A program made the position numbers and the translations under genes. Under the pieces are notes generated by a model. It did no database searches. It saw only the letters and a program-made list of their open reading frames with translations, and was not told the origin of the DNA. A stretch of DNA of 64,000 nt, from positions 28,637,883-28,701,882 of the forward strand of contig NC_088789.1 of NCBI RefSeq assembly GCF_949628265.1, read 5' to 3'. Every line of letters starts with the position of its first letter. Within the stretch, counting starts at the first letter, position 1. Shown here one piece after another: positions 11,944-23,520 of this stretch. This DNA is from Cloeon dipterum. Lineage: Eukaryota; Arthropoda; Insecta; Ephemeroptera; Baetidae.

Positions 11944-13798
11944 ATGTTTTCCAAAGCGGGATGTAAGGTTTGTCCTTATACTGTAAACTTGGATGGTAAC
12001 AGCAAGGCTAGCGACCAATTAAGAGATCATCGTTCTCGCTGTAAGGACGCAATCCCCCAGAACAGGTAAAGAGAATATGCATGGGGGACTCACACTTTCC
12101 GCTCACTCACACTTCTCGTTTTTTGATGGGAAGAATCAATGTAATGCCCTATCCTAGCGAGAAGTGTGAGTGTTGGGCGAAAAGTGTGTCCCCCATATAT
12201 CACTAAAAAAAAAAATAATAGAACAACTTCATGTAGGTATGACTGCGTGTACTGCTCCAATGATTTGAAGTACACTGAGGAAGGCAGCTTGCATGAGCAT
12301 GTTTTTAATACTGAGCTGGCCTGCAACATTTGCAAAACGAACTTTAAAGGCTGCAAAGCCCTTGGACAACACAAACAAGAGAAACATAAGGAAAACTGGT
12401 AAGCAATAATATTGTTGAATAATGTTGAATGATAGCTTCAATTCACGCGCGTCGGTGCGAATTCTGTGAGTTCGCGATCACACCTTGCGTTCCGTTCACG
12501 CAAGCATCATAAAAGCGCCTCAAGCGGCGGCGTCACATCCGAATATGAACTTGAAAAAATTCTTTCTGCCGTTCTTTTAGCCGTTAACGGCAGATGGACA
12601 CTTGGGCAGGAATACCCCCACTTTAACCCCACTACAAAAAGTAAATAATTCCAAAAAATATTAAGTTCAAAATATTTGCGGAAACCATTTTTAAAACGTT
12701 TTATGTCGAGTATAATAAATTAAGTTAGCTTGAATTATGTTGGGATTTATCTTTTGAAAATAATGTCTAAATATATATTTAATAGAAATATTTTCAAATT
12801 ATTTTAACCAGAACCGAACCAAGAGATTACTAAATAATCTTTTAAAGTCGTTCCTTACAAAATAACTTGAACGATTACTTCTGTAAAATAATTCGAAATT
12901 ATTGGCAAAGTATTTTTTCCCTATACCATCAACAATATTGCCCTCTGTAAGGATGTCTGAAAATATTTTTAAAATAATTTGAAAACCCCCCAATCTTTAT
13001 CAAAGATATTTTGCTACCTGGGTTATTGTTTGAACATACGGGCAATTCATTATTTTGAGAAAAAAAAACATTAACGTTTTGATATTAAGTCAATGCCTAA
13101 CATTGAGGGCGTCACGCGTCACGGGTAGAGCGTCAGATTTTGTTAAGATTTTGTAAAAGTAAAAAGTGTATTATTGTAGTGTAAATTATGTAAAATCATA
13201 TTGTTACAGGTCCCAAAGCTTTGGCGTTGAAGTGCTCTCCTACGAACTCGAGGACACTGGAGAGGAAGAGGTTCAGGAAATGTGCGCAGTTTATAGTGCC
13301 AGTGGCGTGATGGAAGCAATTCCAAACGCCTTGTTTGATCTTCTCTTGTCAAGAGTTGTTTCATCAAAAGAAAATGAAACTCAACTCAAGATGACAACTG
13401 TGCACTCATTCATCTCAAAACCCACGGAGAAACAGGAAGTTGTCGTGGGCGATCAAATCAATTTGCTTTACCTGCCGTGCAGATTACACCAAGACGTGTT
13501 GACGATAATCTTGATCAATCTGGAACAGCAATCTGTCCACTATTTCAATCCAAAGTATAAGCTCATCTCCTCAACCATCACAAAAATTGAAAGGATCCTC
13601 GCTGGTCTCTACATTTCGATGGAGAGACCATTCAAACAAGGAGGCTCGAAACTGGTGGAGTATGAAATGGATATCGAGGATCAGATTGCCTCACCAGAGT
13701 TGTACCTGCTGCTCTATTGCTATAATGTAGGACGTCGGAAGCCAATTGGTGTGGGACTGAAAAACTTGATTAAATTCAAGAAAATGTTGCTTAAGTAA
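11944..13798 (+). CDS. Zinc-finger protein with Ulp1/C48-like C-terminal domain
   Basis: Three exons, 11944-12065, 12237-12398 and 13210-13798, join in frame to 873 nt (290 aa). Exon 1 has a C-x2-C...H-x4-C pattern (CKVCPYTV...HRSRC). Exon 2 has two further finger-like motifs, CVYCSND...H and a classic CNICKTNFKGCKALGQHKQEKH. Exon 3 is one 196-aa block with the string LYLPCRLHQDVLTIILINL followed by VHYFNPK. The beta-strand pattern resembles Ulp1/C48 cysteine proteases around the catalytic His, but the expected His-Trp pair is replaced, so if related it is probably inactive. The gene lies in the loop between the AGO2 arms. Family assignment of the C-terminal part is an inference. Confidence 0.75.
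12078..12199. mobile_element. Small foldback (MITE-like) element in intron 1 of the zinc-finger gene
   Basis: Inverted ends of about 40 bp start ATGGGGGACTCACACTTT and close AAAGTGTGTCCCCCAT, with CGAGAAGTGTGAGTG as the inner half. Only about 35 bp lie between them. No coding capacity. The target duplication is not resolved. Confidence 0.7.
12430..12660 (+). other. Possible alternative or decayed exon in intron 2 of the zinc-finger gene
   Basis: The base composition differs from the surrounding AT-rich intron. One frame reads CEFCEF and the next frame reads SRSHLAFRSRKHHK up to TAA at about 12648, which together would resemble a C2H2 finger split by a one-base shift. It is not needed for the three-exon gene model. 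It may be an alternative 3' exon or a decayed finger. Confidence 0.35.
13107..13138. repeat. CGTCACGCGTCACGG minisatellite fragment
   Basis: A single unit plus a partial unit of the same GC-rich motif as at 29036 and 31985, placed just upstream of the exon acceptor at 13209. Confidence 0.65.
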
Positions 13799-14215
13799 TG
13801 TAGGTGTTTTTGGGAGATTAAAAGGTGTTCAGCTGAAGTTTTGAAATTTCATTTTAATTCTTTTGCCCGAAAAATGAAAGATATAATTTGCGATTAGCGG
13901 TTATATATACGTATTTTTAATTGAATTTGAGCTAGTTGCAGTACAAAAATGGGATAATAATTGAAACAAACATATTATATTTGCCACACTTGATCAAGAT
14001 TTTAATTCCTTGTTTCCACATATGGAACATTAATTCAATTCAGATAAACATTCAGAGTCTGAATCTGAACACATCGTAGAGCAAAACAGACTAAATTGTT
14101 GCTCAGTCAGGGATTTTGTTTAGCCAATAACGTGATAGGCATGCAAACTTACATTTAAAGGATACCTGGATTCAGGGAGCGTAATAAATGAGAGGCCGAT
14201 AAAATTCGTTGACCG
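13799..14215. other. 3' flank of zinc-finger gene
   Basis: AT-rich non-coding sequence. No gene or RNA seen. Confidence 0.5.
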
Positions 14216-14445
14216 AAAGCTAACCATCGGGTGCCCGGCTGAGGTTACCACCAGTGGGCAGCCAATGGTTACCTTTTGACCACCTTTTATCTAGGGCTGT
14301 CAGGTGGCAGGTCAATTGACTCTGTTCATTAAAAAAGTTAAATTTCAGTATAGCGCAAAATGACAGCCCTAGGTAAAAGGTAGCCAAAAGGAAACCATTG
14401 GGTGCCCGCCCGGGGATACCCTCAGTGGGCAGCCAGATGGGCAGC
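14216..14445. mobile_element. Imperfect foldback element next to the right arm junction
   Basis: The halves 14265-14313 and 14366-14405 are inverted copies of each other (shared ACCTTTT(A/G)(T/C)CTAGGGCTGTCA core). Flanking GGGTGCCCG and GTGGGCAGCC words occur on both sides. It lies about 100 bp from the inner end of the right arm. Confidence 0.6.
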
Positions 14446-14545
14446 ACTTTTATTGGTTATATCAATACAGAAAGGTTACAATTACATAATTAGACATATT
14501 ATAAATCTTTTTTGGACCCCGAGCAGAAGTACGAAGCGTTCATAT

Positions 14546-17500
14546 GAGAATCGGACCGGGAGTAAGTTATTTTTTTCGGGACAGGAATCGCGGTTAATAA
14601 GCAGATACAAGCAAATTCGACTTCCAAATTTTTAAAGCATAATCATTGCCAATCAATCGTTTAATTTTCTAAGAATTTAGGCATAATCTTACACTTCACT
14701 TGTTCTTGGTCCTGATTTGATTACTGCGCAAACTATATTTAAATTTAATATATTTTGGCCGTTATTAAAACTCCTCCTTAAAAGTTAACAAATTTACATG
14801 AATTTCAACTGAGAAGTTTGCGAATGTGGGTAGTTATTTAACCATGCTCTTTTCATCCTCTATTTTCCTCTTTTGGGTTAATGAAACTTTAAAATGAAAA
14901 ATGGCAGTATAGTTAAGTAAATAATTTCTTCAATTTCTATTATTTCGCTACAAGAAGCAACAACTAATATATTTAATATCTCATCAGAAATTTAACCGCA
15001 TGTCATTCGCATAATATTACCAAGTAGAATTAAATAAAAAAATTTCAGAAATGCAAAAAAACATAATATTTAAACGATTTTAAACAGAATCAATCCTTCA
15101 TAAAGACTTTTTGACATTAAATCAGTTCTGAAATTATCACATTACGAATTTGAATAGTTTAGAATAAAAAACTTTAAACATGAAATCTAAAAGTTTGCGA
15201 GAGCAGACGATATGGCGGGCCCTGCCACGACTTCAAAGGCAATATGAAAATTCCATTAAATAAGTAGGGTCCAAAAATACTCTGACAATTGCAGTGACCA
15301 CTTGGTGATGACTAAACGAAGAACATTGGGTGAGATTTCATCATATTTTCCATTGCGTGGCCCACCTTCATGTTCTCATGTCTCAAAGCCGCCTCATCGT
15401 TCACGTCGATCGTCGACTTTCTGCACAAACATACATAACAAATTTTAATCATTAATCATACAGTTACGGTCCTAATCCTCAGATAAAAAAGTCTTCCATA
15501 AACCAGGAAAAACGTTCAGAACACATAATCGCAGAATTGCTCAAAACAAAAGTGAAATTAAAATTTAAGGGTCAATTGTGATGAGACGTACCCTTCGTTG
15601 AAGTAGAGTTTGGCGCGCGTGGCTGCGTGGTGGGCGTAGTAGGTGGGTGCAGGGTAGGAGATGCTGCGGTTGCATCTAGCGTACAGGTGGCACAGGAAAA
15701 ATGTCAGCTTCTCCAGCTCGTCCTCGGTCATTTTGGGGTCGTCGTAAAGCACCTTGTACTTGGTCGGGCGAGACGTACCCTGCATAATTTCAAGACAAAC
15801 AAATATTATGTTAATTTAAATCTAGCAATGTTTGGCTGTAGAACTGGAAGTTGGCCTTTTCCATGAACAGGACACACCTACTTTCCACTTTTTTGTATAA
15901 ATAAGGGTGTTTTAATAAATTGGAATTATGCCTGTCGCATTCTAACTTTTACGACATGTTTAATAAGCTAGATTATTCATTCAAATTTAACAGTTTCGGA
16001 AGCGCACAGAGGTTTAATAATTATTTGATCACGTTTATTTATATCTGAGTTGCAGAAACTCATTAAAAAAACCAGTACAGTGATAACAACTGTTTTTTTT
16101 ACAATTTTTACCAATTAAGGCAATTTAAAAGAAAAATTTGCACAGTAAAGGAAATTTCGACCACTCCTGACTGCAAATTTAAAAATGTCACAAGTAAAAA
16201 ACATGGAAAAAATCAAGAAATGGGCGAAAATTGAGTAAGGAAAAAAATGCAACCCTATTTCTCCTATTAAAATGAGATATCTATTACCTGGATGCTCTGG
16301 TGGCTTACGAGGTAAAAGTCCATGTCTGTTGGGTGAGTGATCGTGTTGTCGACCACAAAGCCAGCAGGCACATTTCCATTCCTGTCTCCATCTCCTTGGT
16401 TTGGGAAGAACCTGCAGACAAAAAAGCGAACAAAGGGTTCTACAAAACGCATCCAATCAACAAAAATTCTTGAGTCCTGAGGATTTGGTTGGACAGTTCA
16501 TGTTATGGAGCCAGAAAAATACATTATACCAATTTTCTGACCACAAAAATCCCTTTCCATTTTATTATACTAGTTTTACCTTTCCAAATTGGGGTTTGAA
16601 TCATATAATGGCACGGTTTTTGGTTAGCAGTCTTTAGATTAAAATTAGGAAATTAAAAAATAACCTATTTCAGCCGTTTTTACTAAACAGAACTCAAAAC
16701 CTTGTGTGGTGTCTCTTCTGCACGACCAGCAAGGTGATTTTAGGTTTGTACGACTCTCCAATGGTCCTGAACGCCTTCTTCATGGCCACAAGTTCAGATG
16801 AAAGCACCTAAATGACCAAATCATTAATTCAAATCAATCCCTGACCCTGCCAAATTGCAATACCATGTCAAACTGTCCATCGCTGACGCCGTCCCTGTAG
16901 AAAATGATGCGGCTTGGGTATTTTCCGCTATTCTTGTCCGCAAAGTATCGGAGGTGTTCCAGGGTGATGTTCTCCAGGTCTTGAATCTCCTCCACCTTTG
17001 GAGGCTGCAGCCTACACTGCATGTTGAACTTGAACAAGTCCTCCCTGTCGTGGCTAGCAGTCACCTAGATAATAAATAATATATAATGTAATGTCGGGTG
17101 TTTCTGTCAAATAAAAAAACTCACGGCTGCAAAAGAGGGACAGGACTGGGAATCTGGAGGCGGGTGCGTGACGTCGGCTCCCATAATCATCACATTTTCA
17201 TTGAAGCAGGATGGCCTAAAATTATAAAAGAAATGTGTGTCATGCAAAAGTTAAAAAGAAAGTCGGAGGTGGGTCACAATACCTGCAGCTCATGTGGATG
17301 CGGTGGTTCTTGCCGTTTAGCTTAGCGTTGACTTTCAGCAGGATGTTGGTGATGGTGGAGTAATAGAATGAGCCCTGTGAGTGATTAAATTGTCAATGAT
17401 ATTTACAACAATAAGAGTTCAATTATTATAGAGGTCTCAGCAGCAGCTGGCGAGGGGGATAAATGAATAAAGGTGAATTTTAAAAGTGCTTGACGGCCAG

Positions 17501-20500
17501 ATGAGCTAAAAAACATTTTTACTCCTGCACTTTTTATTTTTGACCCTTTTTCCTTTTTGGCTTATGTGGCTGGCGCAGCTTAACTAGATTTATGGAGAGA
17601 CTGGCAACTGCCCAGCGTCCATCGCGATTATTTTTCTCTTTCTCCCGAATAAGATTTTCCTGGATTGTCCTACGGCCCAAGGAAAACGTTCTTATTTTTC
17701 CGGGAAAGCCCAAAACCATAAATATTTTATTATATTTTAGAACAGAGCTTAATAGCCGTGGTTAGAACTTAATTAATTAGACAATTCAATGTGTTTAGGT
17801 TCAGACATGTATTAGATGCTCACGGTATGCGTTTAGTCCATCAAAGCTTTTAGGTAAGACGACAAAGACAATGTCCAACGGACCTCCTCTAAGGTATCTG
17901 GCTTGGCTCTCCAAGAATTGGGCCAGGAGTTTCAAGTTGGGCACTGCGGTCCACATATCTCTAGATTCTCTGCTGAAAGGCATTCCAAGATTGTTGCCAA
18001 CGGACACCATATGATTCTTGAATGTGTTGAGGTCTCTGTTCATAAAAACATGGCATTTTAAGCCCTTCTAAATGTAGTTAAACCCACTCAAAAACTTTCA
18101 TTCTGTTCGAAAACACCATTTTAAAATCCGATCCCTGAAAGACGCAATAAATTTTCTACCTATCAGAGGTGCTTTTACTGTCGCACACGATGATAAAATC
18201 CCAGGACTCGACAGCGCGGCCAGTGGTGAGGAACCTCACCCTGTCAATTCGCCACGCGCCGTTCATCACCTTGATATCTTGATCTGATCTGTACGCCAGG
18301 GAGGGCGGAGGAAGCACCCTTCCGCGCACCTGTGTCATCTGCGTGCCCACACTGATGTTGAATTCACCCAAACACCGGTCGTTGTTCAATCCCAGGTTTC
18401 CTAGCTGCGGTTTTGAGAGCAATTTTACCTTTAGAGACGACATTATAATATTAATAAACTCACAGCTTTGAAGATGTTCTTTTTACGGACGTCCGGTTTG
18501 GTAACAGCCTTACTGACCATCATCCTTGTCTGCTCCTCATTCAGCTTTTTGACTGTGACTTGGTTTGGCGCCACTTTGCACAGCTAATAGAAATTTATTG
18601 GGTTTTTAGTTTAAAGACGAGATGATTAACTCACCTCCATGGGCAAAAAGATGGTCTTGTCTCTGGGTCCTGCGTGCAGGCAGGGCCAGTCAGGGAAGCG
18701 GATCTTGTAGTTTTTCATTTTGGCATAGTAGTCATACACGCTGATTTCCCCTTGGCCATCAAGCACAAATCTGTAAAAATAGGAATATGATTGAGAACCT
18801 GGAGAGCTTAACAGTTTCAATTAAAATAAAAACTTCCGTCGGTTTTTAATTTATAAAAAATGTTTTGCTAATTAGAAATCTTCGCAGGACTCCAGTGAGT
18901 ATGAAGTAAAAACCTACATTTTGTTTGGTGGTGATTCAACCAGGTCGTTGACCCGGTAAACCCTTCTCGACGTCTTATCATTGGGGATCTCATATTTAAT
19001 TTTTAAACCTGCGCACAAGAACATATTATTATTTTTTCTCTGCCTGTCTATATTTCTTAGAATTTAAACCTTTGAGGTAGTTGCGAATCTTGTCATCTAG
19101 ATCCGTGTTAACGCCAAACTTGTATTGATTCTCAGGATTGAAATGTGGCGGCGCAGGCCGGTCACGTATTAGTGGTTTGGTTCCCAGGTCGGCAACCAGG
19201 TCTCGCACCGTCTGGTCCCGCGGAAAACCCTTGTGGGCCACTTTGATCAACAGGAAAAAAAATTAAAATTAGACATCAAACATGGAATTGAAAATTGCAA
19301 AAATGGGGACACAAACGATGAATTTAACTATTTCAAAAGTTCAAAGCCAACAAAAAGAGCCACATTGGAACAGATTTAAAGGCTAGTCACCTTTGAGGAT
19401 GTTAAATTTGGTTGTCCACTGCAATAAATAAAATAAATTTAAAATAAAAATATTTGTTGAACGTTTCTATGGAGATTTTGCGGCTGAGTCGTTTTTTCTC
19501 TCCACAGAAGAAGAATAATTTGAGTCTATAGGCGATCAGGGCGTTCTAAAAATGCACGGAACGCCTTATTCCTCCCATAACAATGCCTCTCTTAACGGAT
19601 AGCGGATTATTTGGCCATAGAATGAGCGAAAAACTGATTGGTTCGTTCTACATGCAGCTAAAAAGAGTTTGACAAGTCGATTTGAACCGATTTAATTGCG
19701 AATGAATGGAGAGAGAGCAGCAGAATATCCTCAATGCGGATTGCCCGACGTCCAAATTTATTTTGGCTTGCATTTTCAGCACTACGGAATATTCATGTCA
19801 AAAAACCCTCCCAATAATCGTTTGACTGCCACTCTTTTTTTATTTTATTTTCTCCTCAACATTATCACAAACGCGGTTGTCTAACTCCTTTGAGGTTCTT
19901 CAAGAAACTAGAAAAAAGTTCTAATTTGTTTTCGTAGCGGTGAAGATGAAGCCAATCAGCACGGAGGAAGAGTTATTCATCATAATTTAAGCTGGATATT
20001 ATGGATAATATTCCGAGGAGTTTTTTTGCATTTTGATTGGCTTGCTGGCCAATTTAAAAAAGAAATACACGTTGATAAGCTCATATCAGCAGCAATACAA
20101 CTTTCAATTCATCTGTTACCTCAAAAATTTGCTCTTATTCGTAATGTAATACTACAATCAGTTGGAAAAATATTTTCGCATGGCAAAATGAGCAGAAGAA
20201 AACATACCATCTACATTGAGAAAAAGCTTATTCCCAGTGCCAAACATGGCGCTTTGGAAGATGCCGTGCCACAGGTCCATGCAGCCGCCAAGACTCTGCA
20301 CCTCAATTGGCTTGTAGAAGAAGCTGCGGCCAACCTGCACGAACTTGGTCATGCCGCAGTGACGAAGGATGATGTCGATCGCCTGGATGCTCTCCTGGGG
20401 CACTTTCTGCAAGGATTGGCCGATTCCGGCGAGACTCACCGTGCCCACCTCCTGCACTTTAATCCGCAGTTTCTCAGTTAGTGGTCTACCAGCTGCGTCG

Positions 20501-22902
20501 AAACGCTCAAAATTTTGCACAGTCACATCTCTAGTCATCTGAAATCAGTCAAAATGGAGGGCTTAAATCTAGGGGTAGAGAGGAGTTATTTACGAATTGA
20601 TGGAGTTTATCTTTGTTTAAGGGTTTATGGCAGCCCTGTTATCATGGTTGGCTGATTTTGTAATGCGCAAAAATGCATTGCTGTTTTTTCAGCGCAAAAA
20701 CTAACTAGGAGAAAAACCAGCAGGTTTTCCGCATTATTCCGAGTAGGACACATTTTGAGCAAAAAAATTTAAAATTTAGGAAAATAACGATTTTAAATTT
20801 TCTTTCTTTTAATGGTGACAACAGTGGCACTCATACTGATTATGAATACGTGAATATTTTTATCTATGAAATTGAAAGTGTAAGAAAAAATTCGCAAAAT
20901 TGCAGAAAACCCCCGCAAAACAGTTAATTGCCATGCTGTTTTTTTTAAATGCGGGTTTCTGCGAACCCTGCGTGTTCTTGTGTTTCTTTTGAGAAATATT
21001 TAGTTCCAGCCATTCAGCCGCGCTGCGCCACGCCAGCCAGTTAATTTTGGGTCACGTGTGGGCAGCCGCCCGTGAAAAAGTCATAATTAAGAAAAATGCA
21101 GGAGAAAAAATGTGTTCCAGCCCTTCGGCACTATCAAACGTCAACGTTTAAAATATTGTCACGCCAGCTAGATTCGCCAGGGAAAAGTTCAGCATAGCCA
21201 CCGCCTTATTAATTCTCGTAGACGAGACTTAACTTTAAAATAAAGGCAGCATTGACGCAGTCAGGTGTGCAACAACGCATTCCACAAGTGCGTCTGCATG
21301 CCTCTTAATCCAGCAGATCAGCAAAGAGATAAAATGTTTAATGTGGCACACACGGCATGCAAGAAATTTCTCACATTCTCTCGCCAAAAAAATGCATGAC
21401 ATGTGTGGTGATAGCAAATTCTTCAGATTCTTTTAAAATATCAAATTCCTACTGCCTTGCTTTAAAGACACATTGGTTTAATTTAATTTTTATCAAGTAA
21501 TTTTTGAACTTCAATCCAAATAAATCGTTAAACTCACTTGCTTATTAAGTTTGAAAAAAAATTACCTCTCCTCGAAGCAGTTTCTCGCCACAGCAGTAAA
21601 GGCCCTTGCTGCCGTCGAAAGCAGGATTCCGAGCAGGCCAATTTTCCTGGCAAAACATCTGAATACCGCGCATGACCATACCAAAAATTAAAATATGCCA
21701 AAGTGAAAAACATCAATGTGCAAATATTACTTGATGAATTTTTTGGGACAGTCCTTGAGCGAACCGTCCTTCTGGCTGATCAATTTCATATCCACGTCAT
21801 ACTGGGTGATGAGCGTCTCAAGATTTCCTTTCGGGAGCGAAATCGCAAAGTGGTTGGACAGCACATTCACCTGCTTGCCTTGCGTGCCCTGTCCGTTTCT
21901 AGCGGGAAACTTGGAAATCTCACCGCTGCAAAATTAAAGGTAACGAGATTAATTTGCAAAGATGAGGACGATTCTCAATTAAATTATGAAAAACTTACTT
22001 TCTGACGGAATTGGTCGGCGCCACCCGCTGCTGCTGGTTTCCACAGTCGCCGTCGAAAGACTGTCCTTCGAAGGACTGACATGTGGGAGACTGTATGTGG
22101 CACGGACTGCATGCAAGGCTGGCTTTCCCTGGCGACATTGACAGGCCCTAAGCCTGAGCGGGGGTCACCTTGACCGCGTCCTTGGCCAGAATTGTTGATC
22201 TGCAGCCGCCCCAACGCTGGATATTCCTCTCCACTTCCCTGCAGCTGCTGTTGGCCTCGGCCTGGACAACTATATGTTCATCAATCAATGCAAAGACGCG
22301 GTCCAATCGAATTTGTAAATAAATAATGCATAATTGAACATACCTCGTTCGCGAATTATTCCTCTCCTTCTGCCACCCGTTATCGGCAGCAGAACTCGCA
22401 AAGAATTTTCAGTGGATGCGTATGTATTTAATATGTCCTTAAATTCCTGCAGATTATCTGCGATCGGTTCACTCAGTCGGCAATTCAGACGAAAAGACGT
22501 GAAAAATTGGCAGAATAACGGAAGAATGGCAAAAAAAGCAGGTCAATTGGAAAGAGAGTATGTAAAATGAGGAGTGTATGTACATAACCAAGGACGTTAA
22601 AAGGCCGCTGCCCGCTGCAGTGATCGAGTTGAATAACGAACGGGTCACCAGGCAGCAGATACAAATTTTGTACCGGTTTTTTTCAACAAAGAAGAATACC
22701 GATGCATAGTCATAATATTATAATAGTGCTCGTGCCGCAACAAACTGTCACACAACTCACGCCCCCTTTGAAAACCGGTTACAATTTGATCCACCGGCGC
22801 CACCACAATCGCTAGCATCCGAATGAAATCGTGAACGAACGAAGCGTGGTCTAACATGTTGCAATCATGTGAGTGCGTACGGCATGCGTGGAGTGCGAAT
22901 GC
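14546..22902. repeat. Right arm of the AGO2 inverted duplication
   Basis: Reverse complement of 947-9574. The loop between the arms is about 5.0 kb. The arm carries the decayed AGO2 copy B and its 3' flank (14546-15311). Confidence 0.95.
15312..22380 (-). pseudogene. AGO2: Argonaute-2 copy B, decayed
   Basis: All AGO2 exons except one are recognisable, in reverse order. Intact-looking PIWI exons lie at 15312-17330, including [17 protein letters not shown] and the final codons to TAG at 15312-15314. Four defects are visible relative to copy A. The start codon is ACG (22378-22380). Exon 2 has a net frameshift and loses most of the CAG run (about 21995-22250). The exon 4 acceptor AG is changed to AT (about 21673). 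Exon 13 and half of its intron are absent and replaced by about 200 bp of other sequence (17519-17720). The micro-exon 11 donor region also differs (about 18085). A shorter product from an internal start cannot be excluded, but exon 13 loss breaks the MID-PIWI frame. Confidence 0.88.
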
Positions 22903-23110
22903 TGGATTGGTTCGCGCGGACTTGTTTATCACAAGCCAGAGATGAATTTTGTTGCTCGCTTCCCGGCTTACACAGATCCTTGAGAATCGGTCACTTTTTG
23001 AGCCTTAAATTATTAAAATCTGACGGGGGACCGGTACAATTGAAATGCAGTTGCATATATATTTAGAAGTTTTCATTCCTTTTTATAATTTTTGTATTCT
23101 CCACCTATAG
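22381..23110 (-). promoter_or_regulatory. AGO2 copy B promoter region
   Basis: Matches the upstream regions at 33720-34431 and 48175-48921 over their whole length and 947-1454 over its proximal part. It shares with the 33.7-kb and 48.2-kb copies a distal piece (22905-23110) that copy A lacks. Confidence 0.65.
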
Positions 23111-23520
23111 GGATGGCGAGAGTAATTAATTTATACGTTCAACAAACAGCGCGGTTGCACACTGCTCAAAATTAAAGTACACGTACAATAAAGTTGATTG
23201 CGTTGTTAATTAACATTCTTTTCTCACGCGTTACATCTAGGTGGAAGTGCCGGAGAGATTTTTACGAGAATATAATCATGGTGACTAGAACACATGTCAC
23301 TTTGCCCGTTTCTACGCTAGACCGTTCTGATATATAATGATTTTAATAATTAATAATGATCGCCGCTACAAACGTGTTCGCTGCCTAGCAGAGTAGAATG
23401 ATTAATTAATAATTATATTTTTTTGTTAAAAAAAAGGTCTCACTTTTACAACACGGTGGTGTACATACATAGAGCTTCCCTGTTACCAGTTTGTTCTTTC
23501 GTTTGTTATGCGGTAGTTTA
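23111..23520. other. Non-coding AT-rich spacer
   Basis: No gene seen. It ends in a short GTA microsatellite at 23519-23535. Confidence 0.5.
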
